DNA from: Bacillota bacterium
GTDB lineage: Bacteria > Bacillota > Clostridia > Caldicoprobacterales > DTU083
NCBI GenBank assembly: GCA_029777885.1
Contig: JAKORJ010000031.1
Coordinates: forward strand, 1 to 33,704
Reading direction: 5' to 3'
Length of the DNA: 33,704 nt
Shown here: positions 7,690 through 17,396 of the stretch, in pieces
Numbering within the stretch: position 1 is the first letter of the stretch
Layout of the letters: each line of letters begins with the position of its first letter
Translations under genes and position numbers: made by a program
Notes under the pieces: generated by a model
What the model was told of the DNA's origin: nothing
Seen by the model: the letters and a program-made list of their open reading frames with translations, nothing else
Databases searched by the model: none

Positions 7690-10341
7690 TCACTTGCCCT
7701 CCTTTACTACCTTGAAGCTTTGAGCTTCGATCGTAACGCCGTCAATGGTGACCGGCTGCCTGTTATAGTTGACGATTATTTCCCGACCGTTTTCATAGGT
7801 GGTCTTGTAGACATCATGCTGAAGCTTCTCATGGTCGACCATGAACATGCCCTGAACTGGCCCCAGGGCCTCCATAGCCTGCTCATAGAAGGTGATCGCA
7901 TCCTCCATCCACACCTTGTAGTTGTTGGAGTAATATTGGTCATAGAGGGTCTCCTTGACCACGGAGTTTTCCTTGTGAATAAAGCTGAAATACACTCCTG
8001 AACCGGTTTCTATTGCCTTCAGGAAAGCCGTCCGATATTCTGGAGACATATTTATCGGCTCTCCCGCATAATCGATATAGCCTCTTATCACCATCTGGAA
8101 GAAGGGTACGCTTTCATCGGTCAGATGGAACCGGTTGGATTCATCCGGGATGTTGAGCAAATAGTTGGTATAGGGCAGGGCATATGAGTTGCCGCCGTCC
8201 ACCATGAGCTTTTTACCTGCATCCCGTATCTTTTTCATCTGCTCTGCGATCGTATCTGCGGCTTCCTGCCTGTCGTAAAGCTCGGTCTGCCTAAAGTTGG
8301 AGTTGACGTCGATAGCGGCGTCATTGAGTGAAATGCCCGGGATGCCCAGTTTATCCATGCCTTTGAGCATACCGTCGACGATCTTTACTATCTTTGCCGG
8401 GCTTATGACATACAACAGGCCCCTTGTCCTGTCCTCCCGGTTCGTAGCTATATTGAACCTGAAAATTGATGCTATGAGCTTCGTGATATACCTTGATGCA
8501 TGGACCCTGGGGTTGAAGCCGTCAAACCAGGTATCCTTGTATGCATAGACGATCCCGAAGTCAGGATAGTATTCATATCCCATTTCTTTCATATATGACT
8601 GGAACGCTTTGAAACCCCTGCTGCCTCCAAGCTTCGACATGAGCTTGATGGTCTGGGGTATGGTATGGTCCACGCCCCCGTTGGCCCAGCCCTTGTACCT
8701 GAGCACTATATTGTCTACTCCGCCGCTGTTGAGCTCCTTCATGATATCCACGGCCTGCTCATAGGTGGTGAGGGGTTCGACTGTGTTTACCGGAATACCC
8801 AGTATGGAGCGCACCTTGTTGATCGCGCCAATGATCTCCAGGTAGAACGGGACCTTTCCGGTCTGCTCCAGCCTGGTAAGCCCGTATTTATCAGCCAGGT
8901 AGCTGCGGTAGTATTCAGCCATGCCTGAATAATCGGAAGCATCACCGTCCAGGAAGGCGTATCTTAACTGGATACCGCTGTTGAAGATCCTGGGCGGATA
9001 AACGCTTATTATGCTGAGCCCGGAGAAATCACTTATATCCAGCTCATCCCGGGGTATAAGGGTGAAGCTGGGATACACATAGTTGAAGGAGTTCTGCCTG
9101 CCGCTGATGTCAGCCTTGACAGCTGCCATAGCCTCGCCTCTCTCGATGATGCAGAAGAAGGCTTCATCTCCGGATTTTAGGCCGAACACCGGCAGGTATG
9201 CCTGCTCGATGATCGTGGCTCTTTCAACCAGGGGTATCGAACGGTCCAGGCCGTATATATCTATGGAATAGCTGGATGTATGCAGCTTGTTGTTGTTGAG
9301 GTATATCAGGGAACCCGACCCGTCGGGGACCAGCATGTACCCCTGCTCCTGCTCCCCCGCGGCTCCGAAGAAGGGGAGCACATCTATGCTCGCGATCGGG
9401 TATGTTTCATCGTATTCTATCTCCTTGGTGGGGATGCTGACGACCAGGTTGTCATCCTCCAGCCTGTACTCAAGGGGAATGAAGAATACATCCAGGTTGC
9501 CCTCCTCAGGGGGCACATTATTTGCTATATGGTCTTCGTTCTTGTCATACAAGGTATACCCGGCAGAAACAATTATCTCTTCAAGCTGTTTCATCCTGAA
9601 ATCTTTTATTGCCCCTGACAGGACATATATATCGTGCTCTGCCAGGCTGGGATATTGCTCCTTCTGCTCTGCAGTGGCCTTGTCATAGGTGAGCAGGGAA
9701 TAGTACCTGAGCAGGGTCTTGCCGTCAGATTCGGAAAGGTTGGCAATGATCTTCTCTTCCATCCTTTCTACGCTTATCACCTTGGGCAGGGTGTATATGG
9801 TCTCTATTTCACCTACCTGGTACTCAATCCTTACCCCGTTCTCTATCTTCTTTATCTCAAACTGCCCGAGCTGCACTGAATCTGTATAGCTGTAGTAGAT
9901 CTTTGGCTGCGAAGCCGGAGTATAGTATACTACGCGAAGCTGTGAATTCATTAGGTTCTTGTAAGCCGGAGAGGCCTTGGGGTCCGAGTTGCGGCCCCGG
10001 GGATTGGTATACCATATCTTTCCGGTCTTTTTGACCTTTATCGCAGCCTCGGCCGTCTGCCTGCTGATATAGAGCTCCAGCTTGCTGTTCTCAGCTACTT
10101 TTTCCATTGATTCTATGCCCGGTTCTGTTGGGAGGTTACCCGGTTCCTCTTCTTCTCCGGTACCGGGTTCCTCTGACGACTCGTCAGTGTTTTCTCCAAC
10201 TTCATTTTCGTTGGTATCAATGGGCACTGTCTGCTCCTGGTCCGTGTCCTGGCCGCCGACAGGTTCCATATAGGCTACCGAACCGGATAAAAGGAGAGTG
10301 ATGGCGAGTGTCAGGGTTATGATCTTACTTAAAATTTTCAT
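7690..10341 (-). CDS. DUF5696-like large exported protein of unknown function (candidate glycoside-hydrolase-like fold)
   Basis: 883 aa; signal peptide, acidic linker (EEPGTGEEEEPG), long beta-rich N-terminus, central alpha/beta region, short C-terminal beta-rich region. Family name assigned from recall of similar neighbourhoods, not from a search. Confidence 0.75.
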   Translation of the reverse strand: MKILSKIITLTLAITLLLSGSVAYMEPVGGQDTDQEQTVPIDTNENEVGENTDESSEEPGTGEEEEPGNLPTEPGIESMEKVAENSKLELYISRQTAEAAIKVKKTGKIWYTNPRGRNSDPKASPAYKNLMNSQLRVVYYTPASQPKIYYSYTDSVQLGQFEIKKIENGVRIEYQVGEIETIYTLPKVISVERMEEKIIANLSESDGKTLLRYYSLLTYDKATAEQKEQYPSLAEHDIYVLSGAIKDFRMKQLEEIIVSAGYTLYDKNEDHIANNVPPEEGNLDVFFIPLEYRLEDDNLVVSIPTKEIEYDETYPIASIDVLPFFGAAGEQEQGYMLVPDGSGSLIYLNNNKLHTSSYSIDIYGLDRSIPLVERATIIEQAYLPVFGLKSGDEAFFCIIERGEAMAAVKADISGRQNSFNYVYPSFTLIPRDELDISDFSGLSIISVYPPRIFNSGIQLRYAFLDGDASDYSGMAEYYRSYLADKYGLTRLEQTGKVPFYLEIIGAINKVRSILGIPVNTVEPLTTYEQAVDIMKELNSGGVDNIVLRYKGWANGGVDHTIPQTIKLMSKLGGSRGFKAFQSYMKEMGYEYYPDFGIVYAYKDTWFDGFNPRVHASRYITKLIASIFRFNIATNREDRTRGLLYVISPAKIVKIVDGMLKGMDKLGIPGISLNDAAIDVNSNFRQTELYDRQEAADTIAEQMKKIRDAGKKLMVDGGNSYALPYTNYLLNIPDESNRFHLTDESVPFFQMVIRGYIDYAGEPINMSPEYRTAFLKAIETGSGVYFSFIHKENSVVKETLYDQYYSNNYKVWMEDAITFYEQAMEALGPVQGMFMVDHEKLQHDVYKTTYENGREIIVNYNRQPVTIDGVTIEAQSFKVVKEGK

Positions 10342-10357
10342 ATCTGCTCAACCCTCC

Positions 10358-10984
10358 TTAGAATCGTAATGAAATTTCCTGGTATACAGTCCATATGAAC
10401 CAGAATATCTGCTGCAGCAGGCTGAAGAACAACAGGCCTATGAAGATTATCAGTCCTATTCCGATGATGATGCAGATACAGGTCAAAAAGGCCTTGGTCA
10501 TCGAGTACTGGTGCACAACACTTGTCCCTACGAGCATCAGGCCTGCGGCCCAGACGGTACTCAAGGATATGAAGAAATAGTAGAAGGCCCCTTCGTCAAC
10601 TGTTATCACATTACTGACCAGGATCATCGGAAGGTTTATCAGAATGAGTGGCGATAAGGCATAGGCCGTGGTTATCACTATATCCTTGAAGCTGCCTTCA
10701 CCGTCCATCAGGGTGGTCAGGCACCAGTTGGAAATGCACCAGAGCAGAAAAGGCAATACAACGCTCAGTATTTCCACCATTATATTCAGCTGCAGGAGAT
10801 TTACGGTGTTGAATATGAATCCCGTTGCCTGCCTCCTGAGGATATATGTTATACTGAGCAGGGCTACCAGCACCAGTGCAGACCCGAGATTCCCCCTTTT
10901 CTCATGCTTTAGGTCCCAGAATCCGTTGAACGGATGGAATATCAGGTACGTGACGTACCTTAAGCCTCTTAGAACTTCCATCAT
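10358..10984 (-). CDS. YIP1 family-like membrane protein
   Basis: 208 aa, about 5 hydrophobic segments, HPFNGFWDLKHEKRGN N-terminal motif; start overlaps the upstream stop as ATGA. Confidence 0.78.
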   Translation of the reverse strand: MMEVLRGLRYVTYLIFHPFNGFWDLKHEKRGNLGSALVLVALLSITYILRRQATGFIFNTVNLLQLNIMVEILSVVLPFLLWCISNWCLTTLMDGEGSFKDIVITTAYALSPLILINLPMILVSNVITVDEGAFYYFFISLSTVWAAGLMLVGTSVVHQYSMTKAFLTCICIIIGIGLIIFIGLLFFSLLQQIFWFIWTVYQEISLRF

Positions 10985-12474
10985 GCTTCCACCTCTCTCC
11001 TGCCCGTTCTCTTGGTACGAATGTAGATCCCGACAGCGAGTAGTAATATCACAGCAGCAATGATCCCGAAGTACCGGCTCAGGACCTCCTTGCGGTACAG
11101 CTTGAAGGCCTTGCTGTAATAATCCCTCTTGTTGCCGAGCCTGAAGTATTTCATGGCTGTATAGAAATCATCCTGATCGAGTGCAGCCTTGCCCATGCCT
11201 ATATAGGCAAGCTCCGAGTTGGCATTGTATTTGAGCACTTCCTCCCAGCAGGCGGTAGCCTCGTCATATTTGCCCTCATTGTGGTAATATACGGCCTGGA
11301 GGACCAGCCTGCCGTAGTCAGTGGGTTCGAACACCGTTATCTGGCCATAACCGGATACGCTCTTGTCAAGGACTATGAAATTCTCGCCGATCTTATCGAG
11401 TGCGACCGGATTGTTGAAGGTACCGAGGCGGTTGCCCCTGCCACCAAAGATGAACAGGATGTTGCTGTCACCGTCATAGGTGAATATACGGCCCCGCTTG
11501 TTGTCCAGCACGCTGTATATACCGTATTTGTCCGTACAGACGTCGACCAGCAGGGACTGGCCGCCTTCTGCGTAGCCCCTGGAGTAGAACTGGACGTCCC
11601 CGACCGGCGGGAAATAGCCGCGGCGCCTGAGAATGTCCTTGCCTGTGGGATTAAGCTTCCTTACCGGCGATACCCTGTCATCGGTAGACCGGGCACTTAC
11701 AGCTCCTTGGATGTCGTAAACGCTTATGGTGGAGGTGGTGACGTATATGAACCCGTCTTCATCCATCTTTACGTTGTTATACTCAGTAGGGACGAAGTCC
11801 GTTGTCCTGGCAAGCATTTCCTCGGTATAGAACAGCCTTATGAAGTATAGGTACATATTGACAGAAACTCTCGGCGCACCCATGTAGGTCCTGAAATTGC
11901 CCTCGCTGTCAAACTCCATCAAGCCCTGGTTGACACCGGCTGCGACCACATACAGCCTTTTCGCCCTGTCAACGACCAGGGCTGTCGGTTTATACTCAAA
12001 ATCAGCAGGTATTATCTCATTGACAGGTTTGCCTATCTCCCGTACGAAGTTGTTGTTCTCATCAAGCTCAACGATCCTGCCATTGCCTGTATCGGCAACA
12101 TACAGGTGCTCTTCGTCGGTTATGAAGACTCCCTGGGGTGCCTTGAAGGTCTGTTCTTCTCCGTTCCTTTCGAACTTGTCGACGATCCTTTCGACTTCCC
12201 ATTTGTCATTTAGCACAACGATCCTGTTGTTGCCCGTATCAGCAATATAGATCTTGCCAGCGGAGGAAACGAACATATCGCTGGCGTTGTTGAACGCGCC
12301 TATGCCCAGGGACGTACCATCTATAAGCCGGGTAGGGACATAGGGCGCAGGAGCAGGTACGGGATTGCCCCAGTAGTCATATGTGTAGCTGCTATAGGGA
12401 ATTTCCGCGTAAGCCGTGGATGTGAGCAGAACCAGTATCAACAAGGTAAAGATTAGGTATTTTCTCAGCTTCAA
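10981..12474 (-). CDS. NHL-repeat beta-propeller protein with TPR-like segment and C-terminal TM anchor
   Basis: Repeats KIYIADTGNNRIVVLN / HLYVADTGNGRIVELDENNNFVREIG; TPR-like YYHNEGKYDEATACWEEVLKYNANSELAYIGMGKAALDQDDFYTAMKYFRLG; C-terminal TM YFGIIAAVILLLAVGIYI + RTKRTGRR. Confidence 0.87.
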   Translation of the reverse strand: MKLRKYLIFTLLILVLLTSTAYAEIPYSSYTYDYWGNPVPAPAPYVPTRLIDGTSLGIGAFNNASDMFVSSAGKIYIADTGNNRIVVLNDKWEVERIVDKFERNGEEQTFKAPQGVFITDEEHLYVADTGNGRIVELDENNNFVREIGKPVNEIIPADFEYKPTALVVDRAKRLYVVAAGVNQGLMEFDSEGNFRTYMGAPRVSVNMYLYFIRLFYTEEMLARTTDFVPTEYNNVKMDEDGFIYVTTSTISVYDIQGAVSARSTDDRVSPVRKLNPTGKDILRRRGYFPPVGDVQFYSRGYAEGGQSLLVDVCTDKYGIYSVLDNKRGRIFTYDGDSNILFIFGGRGNRLGTFNNPVALDKIGENFIVLDKSVSGYGQITVFEPTDYGRLVLQAVYYHNEGKYDEATACWEEVLKYNANSELAYIGMGKAALDQDDFYTAMKYFRLGNKRDYYSKAFKLYRKEVLSRYFGIIAAVILLLAVGIYIRTKRTGRREVEA

Positions 12475-12491
12475 AACACTTGCCCTCCCCT

Positions 12492-13361
12492 CTATTCCTT
12501 GATGCCCGATGTTGCCATGGTCTGGATGACACTACTTTCCGTGGCCATGAACAGCACGATAGGAACTATCATTATAAGCAGGATTGCAGCAGCGCCGGCA
12601 CCGGCCCTGGCAAAACCGCCTAATAGGATCTGGTTGAGGGCGTAGGGCAGGGTCTTGAGCTCTTCGCTGTATATGAAGGTGCTTCCTGTCTGGCCCCATA
12701 AGGACTGGAAGCAGAATATGATCAGGGTCAGCCAGCCAGGCTTGACGCAGGGCATGGCGATCTTCCAGAAGGTCCTGAATTCTCCCGCCCCGTCCATGCG
12801 GGCCGATTCAAGCAGGGAGTCGGGGATCGTCACCATGAACTGCTTCATCAGGAACAAGCCCAGAGAATATCCGAAGGCCGGTATGATGAGGGCCAGGTAT
12901 GAGTCAAGGAAGCCCAGCCTTGCCATGGTGAGGTAGTTGGGTATGGCGGTAACAGCTCCTGAGAACATGAGGGACGTCACGACCATCGTGAAGAAGGCCT
13001 TGCTGCCCGGGAACTTGTGCTTTTCGAGCACGAATGCCGCCATCGAAGCTATGACCACATGACCCAGGGTACCGGCCGCTGTTATGAACAGGGTGTTGAA
13101 AATGTACCGGGTAAAGGGCACCCAGGACTGGGCCATGAGGAGGAAAAGGTCGGTAAAGTTGTCCAGGGTGGGGTTCACCACATAGAATCTCGGCGGGAAC
13201 ATGTAGATCTCATCCAGCGGCTTGAATGCCTGCATTATGGCATATATTAGGGGCAAAACCATGAATATGCCGAAGATGGTGATTATCACTATATTGAATA
13301 TGTCGCCGCCCAGTGACCGGTTCAGTCTCCTGGTCCTGATCCGCCTGAACTTCTTCTTCAT
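12492..13361 (-). CDS. Carbohydrate ABC transporter permease (MalG/CUT1 type)
   Basis: Multi-TM; EAA loop IPDSLLESARMDGAGEFRTFWKIAMPCVKPG. Confidence 0.92.
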   Translation of the reverse strand: MKKKFRRIRTRRLNRSLGGDIFNIVIITIFGIFMVLPLIYAIMQAFKPLDEIYMFPPRFYVVNPTLDNFTDLFLLMAQSWVPFTRYIFNTLFITAAGTLGHVVIASMAAFVLEKHKFPGSKAFFTMVVTSLMFSGAVTAIPNYLTMARLGFLDSYLALIIPAFGYSLGLFLMKQFMVTIPDSLLESARMDGAGEFRTFWKIAMPCVKPGWLTLIIFCFQSLWGQTGSTFIYSEELKTLPYALNQILLGGFARAGAGAAAILLIMIVPIVLFMATESSVIQTMATSGIKE

Positions 13362-13362
13362 C

Positions 13363-14313
13363 CTATCTCCCCACCTTTCTCAGAAGGTTCTGAACTATCT
13401 TGTTGCAGCCGATCATGGTCACGAACAATACAGTGGCGATAGCCGATGCATAACCCATCTCGAACCTGGTGCTGCCGTAGTCGATCAGGTGGTTGACTAC
13501 CGTATGGGCTGCATAGTCTACGCTGGGCATGCCTGCCAGGGCGATGGTCACATCGCTTATGGCAAAGGATGAGGTTATCGACATAACGGCGCCGAACATG
13601 AGCATCGGCTTCATGTTGGGCAGGGTGATATACCAAAGCTCCTGCCAGCGATTTCTAATGCCGTCCACTATGCCTGCCTCGTACTGGCTCCTGTCAATGG
13701 ACTGCAGGCCTGCCACGAAGGCCAGGAAGCCCGTGCCCAGGCTCATCCACAGGACGACAATCATTATTACTGTCAGCATGTACTTGGGATCGGTCAGCCA
13801 TTGGATCGGCTCATATATGATCCCGAGCTTCATCAAGGTGGAATTCATATAGCCGTATGTATCGCCGCTGAACATGACCGTCCAGATCATGTAGACGTTG
13901 CCCGATATGGATGGGGCATAGAATATCAGGATCAGGAATGCCCTTACCTTGGGGGGCAGCTCATTGATGAACCAGGCGAACATCAGGGATGCCAGGTAGC
14001 CGATAGGCCCGGTTATGGCTGCAAGCACGAAGGTATTCTTGACTGCCAGGAGGAAAATGTCATCACCCAGGAAGAGCTTTATATAGTTCTGTAACCCTTG
14101 GAACTTCGGCGGTTCCAGGATGTTGTAGTAGGTGAAGCTCAAATATATGGAGATGACGACGGGTATGACCGTGAAGGTTATGAATATCAGGGCATAGGGG
14201 GCAAGGAACGCATAGGAGACCTTATGCTTGACGATATCCCTGCCGAGTCCGGTCATCCTGTCCAGTACCCTGCTCTTGTACGCAGGTTTGACTTTTTCGA
14301 TCACAGTGGCCAT
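13363..14313 (-). CDS. Sugar ABC transporter permease (MalF/UgpA type)
   Basis: Multi-TM; EAA loop IDRSQYEAGIVDGIRNRWQELWYITLPNMKPM. Confidence 0.92.
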   Translation of the reverse strand: MATVIEKVKPAYKSRVLDRMTGLGRDIVKHKVSYAFLAPYALIFITFTVIPVVISIYLSFTYYNILEPPKFQGLQNYIKLFLGDDIFLLAVKNTFVLAAITGPIGYLASLMFAWFINELPPKVRAFLILIFYAPSISGNVYMIWTVMFSGDTYGYMNSTLMKLGIIYEPIQWLTDPKYMLTVIMIVVLWMSLGTGFLAFVAGLQSIDRSQYEAGIVDGIRNRWQELWYITLPNMKPMLMFGAVMSITSSFAISDVTIALAGMPSVDYAAHTVVNHLIDYGSTRFEMGYASAIATVLFVTMIGCNKIVQNLLRKVGR

Positions 14314-17205
14314 TTACTTCCCTCCATCCCTCAGCTCAAGGCCGAATTCTTTTCGCTTATTATCGATCTCATCATTGATGATCCTGACATAGTCAAGCAG
14401 GGTTTCCCTCGGGTCGGCACCTTCGTTGATGACCTTCCTGAAGGCATTGTTCAAATGCCTCGGGGTGAAGTACCCGCCCGGGACCTCCGGATTGCCTATA
14501 ACCCACTGCCTTTGGATATTCAGGGCCTTGTAATCCTTGGTCGGCCAGGGAAGCTGCTCTGCGGCCACTATATTTGCAGTAGGATGGCGGGCTGATGCGC
14601 CCATCAGGCTCTCCATCTCGCGGCCGAAGCGCACCTGGGTGTCCGCACTGACCCACCATTTCATAAACTGCCATGCGGCCTCGGGGTCCTTGGCGTTCTT
14701 GAGCATCATCACGCAGTTGCCGCCGCTGGTGGTCGACCTGTCGATCGTGCCGTCCTCACGTTCGACACCGGGGATGGGAGCCATTTCCCACAGTCCCCTG
14801 ATCTCCGGTGCAAACACCTGCAGGTTGTTGTACAGCCAGTATTCATTTATCGCGATGGGGATCTCGCCGGTCCTGAACCTGTTCATGACATCGAACTGGA
14901 GGGGGAAGCCATAGTTGAGATAGAGGTCGGTCCATTCCTTGAAGGCTGCTATGGCCTGCTCAGTGTCAAGGCCGCTGGCCTTATCATCATCCACATAGAG
15001 CCTCCCGCCCTTCTGGTACAGGAAGGTGCTGAAGGTCTGCATCGCTCCCCACATATCGTTGTTTACAGCGACAGGGACACTTATGTCCATATTCTTTTTT
15101 TGGATGTCAGGTATGATCTCATAGAGCTCCTTCCAGGTATTGGGGGGCTTGATCCCAAGCTCCTCCAGTATGTCGGTCCGGTAGAACATCATCTGGAACT
15201 GCTGCTGCTCGGGCAGCCCGTACACACCGCCGTTGAACCGGAAGGGTATCAGGGAGTTGGGCAGGAATTCCTTTATGACTTCATCAAAGCCCTCAAAGCC
15301 GGTCAGGTTCATCGACGCGTTACGGGTAGCATAGTTGACCGGTTCGCCGTTGCCCACGGACAAGGCGATATCAGGGCCTCTGCCCGCAACAGTGGCCGGC
15401 AGGAGGACGCTCGCCTGGACGAGCTGCACGTTGACCGGTATGCCATATTCGGGTGTGAATGTATCATCTATCATCCGCTTTACGGTATTGGCCTGGTCAC
15501 GGCCTGTGGTTATCCAAACGGTCACTGCCTTATTCTTGTCGTAGACATTGCCCACGCTGTCATAGTCCTCGACGAAGGAGGCGAAGAAGGCAGAGAGCTC
15601 GTGCCATACCTTCCTCAGGAAGGACGCGTCGGCCCGGGGCAGCTTCTCGCCCTTGGACGACACGACGATATAGTCTATCTCGAAGGGCTGCTCACGGGTG
15701 TTGAGGATCCAGGTGCTCAGCGCGCCGACGTTGTCCTTGAACTGCTGGAGCCTGTTCTGGATCGTCCTTGGCTTGTTGGCCATGGTTTTCAGCTGGTATG
15801 CCAGGCGGTCAAGTATCGCGTTGTGGGAACCGCGCTGCTTTGTATATGAAACAAGCTTTTCGGACAGCTCGTAGAGCCTTTCGCTCTGCTCCGCAAAGGT
15901 CCGTATGACCCCGGGAAGCTTTTTGTCCAGGTCATAGTCACGGTACTGGTCGGGGTTCTTGCCCGTGATCATGAGGATCTGCCTGTAGGCATTGTTGAGT
16001 ATATAGACCATGTCTTCCGCTTCACGAAGGATCTCTGCCAGGTCTCCCAGCACGATCTCCATCTTGATCTCGTTCTTGCCTTTTTTGAGATAGAAAAGAT
16101 AGGGCTCATCCTTCGTGCCCAGAACGAAATTCTGCCAATAGGTCGAATAATTGAACGAAATGTTTTCCACTTCTTTGAATGGGACCTTGCCGTTTATTAT
16201 CAGCTTTCTGTTGGCATAAAGACCGCGAGTGATGTTCTGCCTGCCCTTGATGGCTATCTGGTAAAGGCCATCCTCCGGAGCCTCCACGATCCAAGTGACC
16301 CATTGCCCCGGGATCCGCCAGTTGTAGCCGCCGATCGTGTTGAGCCTTATCTTTGAGACATGATAGGGTACTGTAGCCGGAGAAGTGCGGTCATTCAAAG
16401 GATAGATGGTCGGATCGGATTTGTACACGGCATCCTCGCCCTGGATGAATATGGGCTCGGTGGTTACTTCCTTGTATCCCTTTGCCTCATATGACTTCTT
16501 GACTTCTTCATATGTAGGTACTTCTTCGGTCTGGCACAGCTTGATGGAACCTATGACCATGGGTTCCTTGACTGAGACCAGCCTGATGGTATTCTCACCT
16601 TTTTTAAAGTAGAACAGATAGGGCTCCGTGTGATAGCCCATGTAATCGCTGAACCAGGCTCCCTGCCATTGGGGGCTCTCCTCCTGGCGGGGCCTGATGT
16701 CATTGCCGCGGTTGTCCTGCTTTATCTCCTCGGAGTCGGCCCAAACCCTGGTAAAGGTCAAATGGTTGGCATCTGTAAATGGAGATTCGCCGTTGATCCA
16801 CAGCTCCCGCTCCATGGAAGACTGCCTGCCCTTGACAGGGTAGTACTCGATGTAGATGTTGTACAGGCCTTCCTCCTCCACATCCACCTTGTACTCGATG
16901 AAGCCTTCCTCATCGGTGAGCACGGACTTGCCGGGCCTGCCCTCATAGTCTTCAAGGATCTTGATATCCATGTTCTTGAGGGAATACTTGTCAGGAGAAA
17001 TGACTATCTCCGCTTGAGGTCTTTTGGCATTCGGAAACTTGCTTATGTACTCCTCATAGGTGCCGGAGCGCTCGATGACACCGCCGCTGCCGGAGCCTGA
17101 GCCGGTGTCGGCTGAAACTGTCACAGCGCCTGGATTGAACAAGGCGATGAACAGGACAAGGATGCAGATTTGTGAAGTCAGTCTTGAAATCTTCTTTCCC
17201 CTCAT
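14314..17205 (-). CDS. Extracellular solute-binding protein fused to a duplicated N-terminal carbohydrate-binding-like module
   Basis: Duplicated EPYLFYFKKGENTIRLV / EPYLFYLKKGKNEIKME and GLYNIYIEYYPVKGR..ELWINGESPF / GLYQIAIKGRQN..RKLIINGKVPF blocks, then SBP body (GPDIALSVGNGEPVNYATRNA...FNGGVYGLPEQQQFQMMFYRTDILEELGIKPPNTWKELYEI). ORF extends to 17256; MRGKKIS at 17205 is the likelier start. Confidence 0.87.
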   Translation of the reverse strand: MRGKKISRLTSQICILVLFIALFNPGAVTVSADTGSGSGSGGVIERSGTYEEYISKFPNAKRPQAEIVISPDKYSLKNMDIKILEDYEGRPGKSVLTDEEGFIEYKVDVEEEGLYNIYIEYYPVKGRQSSMERELWINGESPFTDANHLTFTRVWADSEEIKQDNRGNDIRPRQEESPQWQGAWFSDYMGYHTEPYLFYFKKGENTIRLVSVKEPMVIGSIKLCQTEEVPTYEEVKKSYEAKGYKEVTTEPIFIQGEDAVYKSDPTIYPLNDRTSPATVPYHVSKIRLNTIGGYNWRIPGQWVTWIVEAPEDGLYQIAIKGRQNITRGLYANRKLIINGKVPFKEVENISFNYSTYWQNFVLGTKDEPYLFYLKKGKNEIKMEIVLGDLAEILREAEDMVYILNNAYRQILMITGKNPDQYRDYDLDKKLPGVIRTFAEQSERLYELSEKLVSYTKQRGSHNAILDRLAYQLKTMANKPRTIQNRLQQFKDNVGALSTWILNTREQPFEIDYIVVSSKGEKLPRADASFLRKVWHELSAFFASFVEDYDSVGNVYDKNKAVTVWITTGRDQANTVKRMIDDTFTPEYGIPVNVQLVQASVLLPATVAGRGPDIALSVGNGEPVNYATRNASMNLTGFEGFDEVIKEFLPNSLIPFRFNGGVYGLPEQQQFQMMFYRTDILEELGIKPPNTWKELYEIIPDIQKKNMDISVPVAVNNDMWGAMQTFSTFLYQKGGRLYVDDDKASGLDTEQAIAAFKEWTDLYLNYGFPLQFDVMNRFRTGEIPIAINEYWLYNNLQVFAPEIRGLWEMAPIPGVEREDGTIDRSTTSGGNCVMMLKNAKDPEAAWQFMKWWVSADTQVRFGREMESLMGASARHPTANIVAAEQLPWPTKDYKALNIQRQWVIGNPEVPGGYFTPRHLNNAFRKVINEGADPRETLLDYVRIINDEIDNKRKEFGLELRDGGK

Positions 17206-17366
17206 ACATACAGCCCCTTTATGAAAGATGTGATAATTTGTTGAAAACGGGATCATCTACTGTATATTAAACTGCAAATTACAAATCCAGTTTGCATGCG
17301 GAGGAACGGAGCAAGCAAAAGCCTGAAATCTTAATTATGTATATTGCACAATATTACTATAATATA

Positions 17367-17396
17367 AATATACCATGCATACAAATCGTATGTCAA
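17367..17396 (-). promoter_or_regulatory. Sigma-A-like promoter for the 14314-17205 gene
   Basis: Minus-strand TTGACA-18 nt-TATATT in an AT-rich 245-bp intergenic gap. Confidence 0.65.

Noticed and set aside
11281-11850. 189-aa plus-strand ORF opposite the NHL gene
   Set aside because: Antisense to the repeat propeller; no independent support.
15100-15849. 249-aa plus-strand ORF opposite the CBM-SBP gene
   Set aside because: Antisense shadow frame; no RBS or recognisable domain.
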